Positions 34,737 through 42,888 of a stretch of 63,780 bases of DNA are shown here, piece after piece. Within the stretch, counting starts at the first letter, position 1; every line of letters begins with the position of its first letter. The DNA is taken from assembly GCA_003162425.1 (NCBI GenBank), contig PMOK01000133.1, forward strand, positions 1 to 63,780. The letters are read 5' to 3'. A program made the position numbers and the translations under genes. Source of the DNA: Bryobacterales bacterium (GTDB taxonomy: Bacteria > Acidobacteriota > Terriglobia > Bryobacterales > Bryobacteraceae). The notes beneath the pieces were generated by a model, which did no database searches, had not been told where the DNA came from, and saw only the letters and a list, made by a program, of their open reading frames with translations.

Positions 34737-35753
34737 ATGAAAAACGAACTCGCTGTGATAACCGGGGCCGGGGGTTTCATCGGCGGAAGCTTAGTAGCGG
34801 GTTTTCGCAAACAGGGCTACCAGAAGATCCGCGCCGTGGACATCAAGCCGCTGGATGAGTGGTATCAGCGCTTCGACGACGTCGAGAATCTCTCGCTCGA
34901 CCTGAACCTCAAGGAAAACTGCGAGAAGGCCGCCCGGGGCGCGTATCAGATTTATAACTTCGCTGCGAACATGGGCGGCATGGGGTTCATCGAACACAAC
35001 AAAGCGCTGTGCATGCTCTCAGTGCTGATCAATACTCAAATGCTCGAAGCGGCCCAGAAGTACGCAGCGCAGAAGTTTTTCTATTCTTCCTCAGCGTGCG
35101 TTTACAACGCCGACAAGCAGCGCGACACCGCCTGCCCCGGGCTTAAGGAAGAGGATGCCTATCCCGCCCTCGCTGAAGACGGTTACGGTTGGGAAAAGCT
35201 ATTTAGCGAACGCATGTGCCGCCATTTCCGTGAGGACTACGGACTGTACACGCGCGTGGCCCGGTTTCACAATGTCTACGGTCCACACGGAACCTGGTAC
35301 GGTGGACGCGAGAAGGCGCCCGCGGCCATCTGCCGCAAAGTGATCCAAGCCAAACTTTCGGGCACGAACCAGATCGAGATCTGGGGATCCGGCCATCAGA
35401 CGCGCAGCTTCATGTACATCGACGATTGCCTGGAAGGAGTTGAGAAGATCATGAACTCCGAGATCCTGGAGCCTCTCAACCTGGGCTCGGCCGAGATGGT
35501 TTCCATCAATCAACTGGTGGACATGGTGGAGGAAATCGCGGGTGTCAAGCTGAAGCGGAATTATAATCTGACCGCGCCCAAAGGCGTCAACGGCCGCAGC
35601 AGCGACAATACCCTGATTCAGAAGTACCTCAAGTGGGAGCCCAGCACGCCGTTGCGCGCCGGCCTGGAGAAAACTTACGCATGGATCTTCGACCAATACA
35701 AGGCGCGAGAAAGCGGGAGCGGGAGTTTTATCAAAGAAGCTGCCGTAGTGTGA
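34737..35753 (+). CDS. NAD-dependent sugar epimerase, GDP-mannose 3,5-epimerase-like
   Basis: A 338-residue short-chain extended dehydrogenase. The Rossmann motif is ITGAGGFIGGSLVAGF. NMGGMGFIEHNKALCM, SSSACVYNAD, and YGWEKLFSERMCRHF (the YxxxK catalytic pair) agree with GDP-mannose 3,5-epimerases, as do GSGHQTRSFMYIDDCLEG and PKGVNGRSSDN. These convert GDP-D-mannose to GDP-L-galactose or GDP-L-gulose. It is 15 bp upstream of the Wzm-type permease and likely supplies an activated sugar to the exported polymer. A -10-like TAAAAT lies about 16 bases before the ATG. Confidence 0.87.
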   Translation: MKNELAVITGAGGFIGGSLVAGFRKQGYQKIRAVDIKPLDEWYQRFDDVENLSLDLNLKENCEKAARGAYQIYNFAANMGGMGFIEHNKALCMLSVLINTQMLEAAQKYAAQKFFYSSSACVYNADKQRDTACPGLKEEDAYPALAEDGYGWEKLFSERMCRHFREDYGLYTRVARFHNVYGPHGTWYGGREKAPAAICRKVIQAKLSGTNQIEIWGSGHQTRSFMYIDDCLEGVEKIMNSEILEPLNLGSAEMVSINQLVDMVEEIAGVKLKRNYNLTAPKGVNGRSSDNTLIQKYLKWEPSTPLRAGLEKTYAWIFDQYKARESGSGSFIKEAAVV

Positions 35754-35768
35754 GAACGCGCCCGGCTT

Positions 35769-36530
35769 ATGTGGAACGGTGATTATTGGTTCGTGATCCG
35801 AAGCCTGGTGGCAAAGGACTTCAAGGTCCGCTACCGGAACATGTCGCTGGGCGTGTTATGGTCGCTGCTGAATCCGCTCATCATGATGAGCGTGATGACT
35901 TTCATTACCACTCAGATTTTTTCCAGCACCATGAAGCATTACCCGCTAGCGGTTTTGTGCGGCCTGGTCCCGTTCAATTTCTTCTCACTGGCCTGGTTGA
36001 CCGGGACCGTGTCGCTGCTTGAGAACGCTTCGCTCATCAAGCGGGTGCCGGTGCCCCGCCAGATCTTCCCCATCGCGAGCGTGCTCTCAAACTGCATGCA
36101 TCTGATCATTCAAATCGGCCTGCTGCTGGCCTTGATTCTGGCGTTCGGAAGTGGCGTGAATATCTATTGGTTGTGGTTGCCGGTAATCTGGGCGTTGGAA
36201 ATTATTTTCGTTCTGGGCCTGGCGCTGACCTTTTCGGCCATCAACGTCTATGTGCGCGACACGCGCTACGTAGTGGAGTCGGTGAACACCATCCTCTTCT
36301 GGCTGGTGCCTATCTTCTATTCCTTCGCGGCGATTCCGGCCCGCTTTCGGACGGTGTATGAGTTTAATCCAGTGGCTGCGTTGGTGATGATGATGCGAAC
36401 CATTCTGCTGGATGGCCAAGCGCCAGCCATGTCAACGATGCGGAATCTGGTTTGTGTCTCGCTCTTCACTTTTATTGGCGGCTGGTTGGTATTCCGAAAG
36501 CTGAAGCAAGGGTTTTACGAGTATCTGTAG
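35769..36530 (+). CDS. wzm: ABC-2 type polysaccharide export permease (Wzm-like)
   Basis: A 253-residue inner-membrane protein with about six TM helices. The amphipathic start (IRSLVAKDFKVRYRNMSLGV) followed by LWSLLNPLIMMSVMTFI is characteristic of O-antigen and teichoic-acid exporters, as is the late NPVAALVMMMRTILLDG. It pairs with the ATPase 15 bp downstream to move undecaprenyl-linked glycans to the periplasm. It sits in the same operon as the epimerase. Gene symbol is by family type; the exported polymer is unknown. Confidence 0.9.
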   Translation: MWNGDYWFVIRSLVAKDFKVRYRNMSLGVLWSLLNPLIMMSVMTFITTQIFSSTMKHYPLAVLCGLVPFNFFSLAWLTGTVSLLENASLIKRVPVPRQIFPIASVLSNCMHLIIQIGLLLALILAFGSGVNIYWLWLPVIWALEIIFVLGLALTFSAINVYVRDTRYVVESVNTILFWLVPIFYSFAAIPARFRTVYEFNPVAALVMMMRTILLDGQAPAMSTMRNLVCVSLFTFIGGWLVFRKLKQGFYEYL

Positions 36531-36545
36531 CGGACCTTAAAGAAC

Positions 36546-37301
36546 ATGGCGCTGATCGAATTTCAGAATGTATCCAAATGGTTCCCGCACAGCACGGGCC
36601 GCGCGTTGCTGCGCACGCACATCGCGCAGTGGTTTGGAGCCGAACACAAAGAGAAGTTCGTCGCGCTGAAGAACGTCTCGTTTCGACTCGATCCGGGTGA
36701 AAGCTTGGCCATAGTAGGTAGCAATGGAGCGGGGAAAAGCACACTGCTGAGTCTGGCCGCCGGACTGGCCACCCCCAACGCGGGACGCGTCATCGTGAAT
36801 GGACACTTGGCCGCGCTGCTCGAGCTCGGCTCCGGCTTTCACCCCGACCTTACGGGGTCTGAAAACCTACTCTTGAATTCCGCGTTGCTGGGCCGCAGCC
36901 GCAAGCAGACCTTGGAGCTGGCAGAGAAGATCGTTGATTTCTCCGGCATCAGAGACTTCATCGATGACCCGCTGCGCAATTATTCCTCCGGAATGGTGAT
37001 GCGGCTGGCATTTTCCATCGCGATCCATACCGAGCCCGACATCATGCTGCTGGACGAAGTGCTCGCGGTGGGCGATTCCGGCTTCCAGGCCAAGTGCCGC
37101 GAAGCCTTGCTGGACTTTCAGCGCGCCGGTAAATCCATTTTGTTCGTTTCGCATTCCGCCGGCCAGGTCCGCGAGATGTGCGAGCGCGCTATTTGGCTGG
37201 ATCACGGTGAGCTTGTTATGGAGGGCGATGCCGCCAGCGTACTGGATGCTTACAGCGGCGGGCTGGCTCTCAAGCAACAGGCGGGCGACCAAGGCACGTA
37301 G
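36546..37301 (+). CDS. wzt: polysaccharide ABC exporter ATP-binding protein (Wzt-like, short form)
   Basis: A 251-residue ABC ATPase with Walker A GSNGAGKST, signature RNYSSGMVMRLAF, Walker B IMLLDEVLAVGD, and the switch SHSAGQVREMC. The N-terminal WFPHSTGRALLRTHIAQWF extension is typical of polysaccharide exporters. It ends soon after the nucleotide-binding domain, so it lacks the C-terminal carbohydrate-binding domain seen in Wzt proteins that recognise a capped O-antigen end. That suggests export without cap recognition. It forms the exporter with the preceding permease. Confidence 0.9.
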   Translation: MALIEFQNVSKWFPHSTGRALLRTHIAQWFGAEHKEKFVALKNVSFRLDPGESLAIVGSNGAGKSTLLSLAAGLATPNAGRVIVNGHLAALLELGSGFHPDLTGSENLLLNSALLGRSRKQTLELAEKIVDFSGIRDFIDDPLRNYSSGMVMRLAFSIAIHTEPDIMLLDEVLAVGDSGFQAKCREALLDFQRAGKSILFVSHSAGQVREMCERAIWLDHGELVMEGDAASVLDAYSGGLALKQQAGDQGT

Positions 37302-37305
37302 CCGC

Positions 37306-37372
37306 GGTCCCCTTGCTTACGCGCAGGGCTACCTGCGACTGGAATTGTAGCCCCGCGCGTCAGCAAGGGGAC
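37306..37372. repeat. REP-like inverted repeat, second copy
   Basis: Left arm 37306-37330 and right arm 37349-37372 are imperfect inverted complements with the same core as the element at 4563-4656 (right arm AGCCCCGCGCGTCAGCAAGG). It starts four bases after the wzt stop codon and could act as a 3'-end hairpin for that operon. Confidence 0.8.
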
Positions 37373-37453
37373 GTTTCTTTCACAGCCTCTGATCTCGCGA
37401 TGGTTGCTTTGCGCAGACGGCTGTGATAAAAAGAGATCCATTCGGGACCTTCG

Positions 37454-38479
37454 ATGCCCAACGAAAGCGGTACCAGTAGCGCGGCACTTCCACTCGCTGC
37501 AACTGCGCCTGCACGAAACTCGTTAGGCCGCACGCTGGCCGGATGGCTGCAGGCCAGCCACATGTCTCATCTCGGCATCGCCAACACCATGCGCCTGGCC
37601 CGCGTCACCAACCGGATCAGGTTCTACCGGCAGGACCGCTGGCGCCGGGAGTTGTATCGCGACGAACTGGCTGCTCTGCTTGAGGAGAACGGCTCGCTTA
37701 CCCGTCCGGCCATTCAACTAAAGGATGGCTGGGCCGTAGATGCATCCCTTTCGTTGCCACACCTCGACCGGGTTCTGGAGGACTCCGAAAAAATCATCGC
37801 CGAACGCTCCGGCTCCCGCCTCTCCGCGGATCCTTATCGAAGTTATTTTCAGGATGTCTGGAAGACGGAGGATTTGGAGAAGTACCCTTCCGTGCTCGAC
37901 TTCGCCACTTCGAGCGATCTGTTGTCGACCGTGGCCGATTATCTGAAATGCATCCCGGCTCTTTCCACTACGCTCCCGCCGGGAATCCGCTTCGTTGAAT
38001 CGAACGCCGCCTTTGATGATCAGCCCGATAATCCGAAGGACAGCCAGCTTTATCACATTGACTACTACTCTCTTCCCAATGTCTACGTGATTGTCCTACT
38101 GCGGGATGCAACTCCCGAACACGGCCCGTGGACGTTCCTGCCGCGCTCAGCTTCACAAAAAGCGGCCAAGGCGCTGGGGTATTGGGGCCGGCGGAGAGGC
38201 TACCGAGTCAGCGACCAGGATGTTTACTCCGCCGCGGATCGAAAAGACGTGCTGGAATTCTGCTATCCGCGCGGCACGGTGCTGTTCATCGATTCTTCGG
38301 CTTGCTTCCATTACGGCAGCCGCAATTCCATCAAGCCGCGATTCCAACTCATGCTCGGCTACACGGGCGCCTGCCGGACTGACTTCAGCGAAGCTATTCT
38401 GCCGCCCAAAGTTTATCCCATACGCGCGACCGATTCGCGTTTGAGGAAAATGGTGCTCAACAAGAACATGCTGAGCTGA
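37454..38479 (+). CDS. PhyH-like Fe(II)/2-oxoglutarate dioxygenase family protein
   Basis: A 341-residue protein whose second half suggests a phytanoyl-CoA-dioxygenase-like double-stranded beta helix. HIDYYSLPNVYVIVLLRD supplies a likely H-x-D metal pair, GPWTFLPRSAS is the usual following loop, and CFHYGSRNSIKPRFQLMLGY has the distal histidine and the arginine that would hold 2-oxoglutarate. Members hydroxylate small molecules or sugars. It lies beyond the glycan exporter in the same direction after a REP-like element, so it could modify the glycan or a lipid. The first ~150 residues are unassigned. Confidence 0.72.
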   Translation: MPNESGTSSAALPLAATAPARNSLGRTLAGWLQASHMSHLGIANTMRLARVTNRIRFYRQDRWRRELYRDELAALLEENGSLTRPAIQLKDGWAVDASLSLPHLDRVLEDSEKIIAERSGSRLSADPYRSYFQDVWKTEDLEKYPSVLDFATSSDLLSTVADYLKCIPALSTTLPPGIRFVESNAAFDDQPDNPKDSQLYHIDYYSLPNVYVIVLLRDATPEHGPWTFLPRSASQKAAKALGYWGRRRGYRVSDQDVYSAADRKDVLEFCYPRGTVLFIDSSACFHYGSRNSIKPRFQLMLGYTGACRTDFSEAILPPKVYPIRATDSRLRKMVLNKNMLS

Positions 38480-38604
38480 GGATAGGAACCACCCGGTAAT
38501 CCCTGCGAGACCACCGGGCCGCAGCGCGCATACGCCCTCTTCTTGGGTAGCGCTACTATAATAGATTCGAATTGGTGGTTTAATGTTTCCTTTTTTCGCG
38601 GGCC

Positions 38605-39534
38605 TCAACGCGGGGAAATCTCTCGAAACTCGGCGGCGTATTCATGGCTCGACTTCGGAACGCGCTCCCGCAAGTTTTCCTTCCCCACATAAAACGACCG
38701 GCCTGCCAATTCCGCGCGATGCCGCGCCAGCATATCATTCAATCGCCGAACCCGTTCTTCAGAAGGCGGATGGGTCCGGAAATACGAGCCCATCGCTTCG
38801 CCCGCGGCTTCCGTGACTTCACCCGCCGGTGTAGTCGCCTGCACTCTGGAGGGCTCATGGAATTTCGTTTTCATACGCGCGAACAGCGCCGCCTCAGCGT
38901 CTGGATCGTAGCCCGACTCGACGCTCAGCCGCTCCCCTTGCGCGTCCGCCTCCAGTTCCTGCTGCGGTGAAAACCCGGCCGTAACCAACCGATGGGCCAT
39001 TTCCACGATTCCACCCAATTCCGGTGCGTTAGCCTTGCTCAGCTTGGCCTCATACTGATAATGCTCGATACAGTGCCGCAGATCCACGTGCGACATCTCG
39101 TGTCCCAGCACTGCGGCCAACTCGGCTTCCGATTCCACAAATTCGAGTAATCCGCTCATCACGAAGATCTGCCCGCCCGGCAAGGCGAAAGCATTGATCT
39201 GGGGTGAATCGATCACGTGAACCTGATAGCGGATCCCTGGACGCCGCAAATGGGACAACAGTGGCTGCGCCACTCCTGTAACGTACCGAGTGGCATCCGC
39301 ATCCTCGCGTCCCAAATCGGCGACGCCTCGGGCCAGATCGGCTCCAATCCTCATCTCCTCGGCATCGGAAACGCGAGTCAGCTTCATTCCGATCTGATCC
39401 GTATCGCGCAATGTATCCGACCACAATTCCACCAGTGAAGCCAAGCTCACCTGTGGATCAGACGTCCCACGAGTAGCCAACACGGCACCCACCAACAGCA
39501 GCGCAACAACCAATCCGAACCTTATCCAACTCAT
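38605..39534 (-). CDS. M48-family zinc metalloprotease
   Basis: A 309-residue protein starting at MSWIRFGLVV, with a signal peptide or membrane anchor (FGLVVALLLVGAVLA). The zinc site is LGHEMSHVDLRH, with H145, E146 and H149; ELEADAQGERLSVESG downstream supplies the third ligand glutamate. The family includes BepA-like peptidases that control outer-membrane protein quality. NAFALPGGQIFVMSGLLEF is the standard segment ahead of the active site. It lies 57 bp beyond the DUF2339 gene across a low-complexity repeat, and converges on the PhyH-like gene. Confidence 0.92.
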   Translation of the reverse strand: MSWIRFGLVVALLLVGAVLATRGTSDPQVSLASLVELWSDTLRDTDQIGMKLTRVSDAEEMRIGADLARGVADLGREDADATRYVTGVAQPLLSHLRRPGIRYQVHVIDSPQINAFALPGGQIFVMSGLLEFVESEAELAAVLGHEMSHVDLRHCIEHYQYEAKLSKANAPELGGIVEMAHRLVTAGFSPQQELEADAQGERLSVESGYDPDAEAALFARMKTKFHEPSRVQATTPAGEVTEAAGEAMGSYFRTHPPSEERVRRLNDMLARHRAELAGRSFYVGKENLRERVPKSSHEYAAEFREISPR

Positions 39535-39540
39535 ACTCAC

Positions 39541-39598
39541 CTGCCTTCTGCTTTCTGCTTTCTGCCGCATGCCTTCTGCTTTCTGTTTCTGCTACAAA
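39541..39598. repeat. Short TTTCTGC-type tandem repeat
   Basis: Imperfect repetition of CTTTCTG/CCTTCTG units between the DUF2339 and M48 genes, including the DUF2339 stop region. Looks like a slippage-prone simple repeat; no function is evident. Confidence 0.7.
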
Positions 39599-42500
39599 TA
39601 CCTCTGAATGCGGTCGCGGAACCGTGTGTAGATCCAAGAAACACCCACCAGCATCAAGCCGAGCACGATAAACGAGAGAATCCGATACATAGTCTCGAGA
39701 TGCCGCAGATCATATACGAACAGTTTCAGGATGCACACCAGGAACAGGAACATTCCGGATAAACGCTGAACACGATCGTTAAGTGGAAAACCAGCGACCA
39801 GCAACGCCACTCCTTCAACGCCCCAAGCCACCGTAAGTACGCTGCCTGAAACTTCGTAGAACAGCAACACTGCCAGGAGAGTGGCCGCCAGCAACGAGTA
39901 AAACGTCCGCGCGTGACGCTCAACCCCAGTCTCCTGGCCCTTCCGTGGAATCAGGAGTTGCGCCGCGTAGAAACAAGCGATCACAAACGCGCCAGTCAAA
40001 ATCCGGCCCGAGACGCCGGCGAAATTTTCAGGCGCGTAGAAATTGGTGGTCCAACTGCGCCAGAAAGCGAGCGCGGCCAGGATGTAACTCTGCCAGCGCA
40101 GATCCACATTGTTCCAGCGCCGCCCGAATACGAGGAGTCCGAGCGCAAACGCGGCCCAGCCGGCCACGGCCAGAACGCGGCCGAGTTCGAAACGCATTAG
40201 CACCACCATCAGAACCGCCGCCGCCCACAGATAGACGCGGCCAAGCGGCAATTCCCACTCGCGCAACCGCGCCCTTTCGATTCTTTGCCTCGACCACTGG
40301 TAGTAATAGGAGACCAGCACTGGAACCACGGTCAACACACGGTGCGAGAGCATGCCCACGCGTCCGAGGCCCGTGAAATTGGCAAAGAACAATCGGCCGA
40401 ATGCAGCGCCCGCCGTCAGGTGCGCCTGCAACCGCAAGCCGGGAAGGTCCAGCGCGAACCCAGCCTCCATCAGTAACAGCGCCACGATGGCCCACGCCGG
40501 ACCAATCACCACTGCCGGCAGAAGCGCCCAAAGTCCAGCCAATAGGAACAATGTGCCCGTGGCAGAGCTGAGATTAAAAACGTTGGCGCTTTCCGCTGCG
40601 CTGGCCATTTGCTTGCGTGCAATGTGGATGCGCGACGCCATCAAGTACGCGATTAACGCCACGCCGGCCACGATCCAACGTTTACTGAGTGGGTCGTCAT
40701 TGGCGATCGGTACGAAGTTGAAGTAGAAGACGCGCAGGGCTCCGAGGCCAGCCGTAAGGTAGGCTTGCATCCGCAAATCTTCCGGAAGTCCACGGAGCCC
40801 GAGCTCCAGAATAAGCAGCGAGAGAGCGAGCCAGCCCAAGCCCAGATAATCTGCCGGAAGCACACGCCACACCAGCGCAATCAGCGCAGATGTGGCGGCC
40901 CACGATCCGACGGCGCGCAAACCGTTTCGTTCCCATTCATCCAGACGATCAGCGCTGGAGCGCAGCCCACACAGCGCTGCCAGGTAACTCAGGAGGGCCG
41001 CGCACGAAAGCGAAATCCAGGGATGACGCAGCGGCGGAGCGTAACCGAACTCCACATCCGCCTGATGAATCGCGATCCCGCCTAGCCCCAGCGCTCCGGC
41101 CAGATAGCCCTGCACACGGAAATCGCCCAATCGACGCCACCATCCAAAGGCGAAAAGCAGCGCGGCCAGAATAAACCAGCTCAGCCCGATGTAACGCTCG
41201 GGCATTTCCAAACCCAAGGTCAGCGCGACCACGGCCGATCCTGCATAGCCATAGAACGTGTCCGCTCTACGCAGCGCTCGATTGACGTAAAACAGCAGCG
41301 CACTTGAAGCCGCCACCGGAGTCCACGGCTTGACGTTCCAGTTCCCAACTTTTGTCGTACCGCCGGCCGGGAGATCAACGATCAGCATTTTGCCGAGACC
41401 GCCCGCAAACAGGGCCGCGCCGAGTTGCCGTGGATATGCTTCTTTGAAGAAGAGTCCGGCCAGGAACAATGCCTCCGCTTCAGCCAGCAATCCGAAAAGC
41501 GCGGCCACGCCGTGAAATTTGAGGAAAAGCGCGGCCACTGTCAGGCCAGCCGTCAATGAAATCGGCCCTTCGTAGCCGCCCGACAGCGCGCGCTCCAGGG
41601 TTTTCGTTTCTGGGGCGAAACTCGACGGCGGCCGAAGCAGCGCGCGCAGGATCGTGCTCACCAGATACGCCGTACCAATTCCAGCGGCGAGTAAGTGCAG
41701 ATGTTGCGGCGCCGCTGCCGACCATTTCATATATGAGAGTCCGATGAAAGCCAGTGCGTTGAATGGAAGAATGGCGCTCTCCCACGCGGAATATGCCGTG
41801 CGTCTGGCGGCGCGTAGCAGATCGAAGCCTTCGAACAACAGCCAATAGGTGCAGAACAGGAGTTGCACGGACGCTAGCGGAGCGCCCGAATCACCACGCG
41901 ACGCGCACGCGCCGTAGGTGGCGATGAGTCCCAAAAAAGTCATCTCCGACCATTCAAAACGATAGGCGACATACAGCAGCGAGGCCGCGAGCGGCGCCAG
42001 TGCGATCACCGAGAGAGCGGTAACGCTTGCCGGAGTGACAGCGGGGCTGAGCGTCGCGAAGGCTACAAAATACGCCAACCCGGTCACGGTTTGGGACCTG
42101 TATCGCAACGAGTGCAGAATCATTCCAGCCGCAACCGCCAGAAGCAGCGCGCCTCCCAGCCACGAATTGTCGATCACCTTCGCGGCATCTACCGCCTGCA
42201 TCGCGTAGGTTGTGAAGTAAAGCGCGGCCCAGCCCCCGCCCAGTAAACCACGAGCGAAGATCTTGTAGCGCGGCTTTTTCTCGAGCAAGAACCCGCCGCC
42301 GAGCATCGTCACGCTCACGCCGAGTCCGATGGCCGCACGTCCACCCGGTCCCACCTGCGTGAAGGAATAGCCAAGGAACAGCGCGATGCCGATCACCAGC
42401 ACCAACACGCCGAGCTTGTTCAGCCAACTGCCACCGACCACAGCTTCCCACTCCTCGCCTTTCATCGATTCGCGGACGCGCTGTGAAAGAGTCGGCCCGG

Positions 42501-42876
42501 TGGGTTGCGCCGTTCGCATGGAAAAGCTGGGCACTGGAACCGGTTCGGGTTCTGATTTAGGAAGCGGCGGAGGCGTGGTTTCCAGCTTCACCGATTCCCA
42601 AATCCGCGGGACTTCCGACTCAAGAACAACCGGCTCGAAAATGACCGGATCGAGCGCCGATGCCATGTCCCCTTGCTCACGCGCGGGGCTACCGGCCGTC
42701 GCGCGCAACTCCTTCACGGCCTGCTCCAGCGCATACACTCTCGCGATGAGCATGGGCTGGGTGGTGTCGGCGGTGAGCAGCTCAATCTTTTGCTGCATGC
42801 TGTTCATCTTTCCGGACAAGACCAACCAGCGAACGAACAAGGTTATCAACACGACTACTAACAGGGCCGATTCCAT
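39592..42876 (-). CDS. DUF2339 domain-containing polytopic membrane protein
   Basis: A 1094-residue protein with an N-terminal TM helix, a short coiled coil (MNSMQQKIELLTADTTQPML, about 24-60), a proline-rich cytoplasmic stretch, then WLNKLGVLVLVIGIALFLGY and on the order of 25 further hydrophobic helices, as in DUF2339 proteins. The function of this family is unknown. A ribosome site (AGGAG) precedes the ATG, and the MFS-acyltransferase-ligase gene ends 12 bp upstream, so both are probably cotranscribed. Residues about 61-70 (AGSPAREQGD) are encoded by a half REP element. Confidence 0.88.
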   Translation of the reverse strand: MESALLVVVLITLFVRWLVLSGKMNSMQQKIELLTADTTQPMLIARVYALEQAVKELRATAGSPAREQGDMASALDPVIFEPVVLESEVPRIWESVKLETTPPPLPKSEPEPVPVPSFSMRTAQPTGPTLSQRVRESMKGEEWEAVVGGSWLNKLGVLVLVIGIALFLGYSFTQVGPGGRAAIGLGVSVTMLGGGFLLEKKPRYKIFARGLLGGGWAALYFTTYAMQAVDAAKVIDNSWLGGALLLAVAAGMILHSLRYRSQTVTGLAYFVAFATLSPAVTPASVTALSVIALAPLAASLLYVAYRFEWSEMTFLGLIATYGACASRGDSGAPLASVQLLFCTYWLLFEGFDLLRAARRTAYSAWESAILPFNALAFIGLSYMKWSAAAPQHLHLLAAGIGTAYLVSTILRALLRPPSSFAPETKTLERALSGGYEGPISLTAGLTVAALFLKFHGVAALFGLLAEAEALFLAGLFFKEAYPRQLGAALFAGGLGKMLIVDLPAGGTTKVGNWNVKPWTPVAASSALLFYVNRALRRADTFYGYAGSAVVALTLGLEMPERYIGLSWFILAALLFAFGWWRRLGDFRVQGYLAGALGLGGIAIHQADVEFGYAPPLRHPWISLSCAALLSYLAALCGLRSSADRLDEWERNGLRAVGSWAATSALIALVWRVLPADYLGLGWLALSLLILELGLRGLPEDLRMQAYLTAGLGALRVFYFNFVPIANDDPLSKRWIVAGVALIAYLMASRIHIARKQMASAAESANVFNLSSATGTLFLLAGLWALLPAVVIGPAWAIVALLLMEAGFALDLPGLRLQAHLTAGAAFGRLFFANFTGLGRVGMLSHRVLTVVPVLVSYYYQWSRQRIERARLREWELPLGRVYLWAAAVLMVVLMRFELGRVLAVAGWAAFALGLLVFGRRWNNVDLRWQSYILAALAFWRSWTTNFYAPENFAGVSGRILTGAFVIACFYAAQLLIPRKGQETGVERHARTFYSLLAATLLAVLLFYEVSGSVLTVAWGVEGVALLVAGFPLNDRVQRLSGMFLFLVCILKLFVYDLRHLETMYRILSFIVLGLMLVGVSWIYTRFRDRIQRYL
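42666..42692. repeat. Half REP-like element inside the DUF2339 coding sequence
   Basis: Matches one arm of the inverted repeats at 4563-4656 and 37306-37372 (CCCCTTGCTCACGCGCGGGG core, one mismatch) but here lies in frame within an open reading frame, in the linker between coiled coil and first membrane block. The second arm is absent. Confidence 0.8.
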
Positions 42877-42888
42877 GGTGTGTGCTCC

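Noticed and set aside
38492-38518. Terminator between the PhyH-like and M48 genes
   Set aside because: A CCCGGT/ACCGGG stem exists, but the loop is 15 bases and no T tract follows on either strand.
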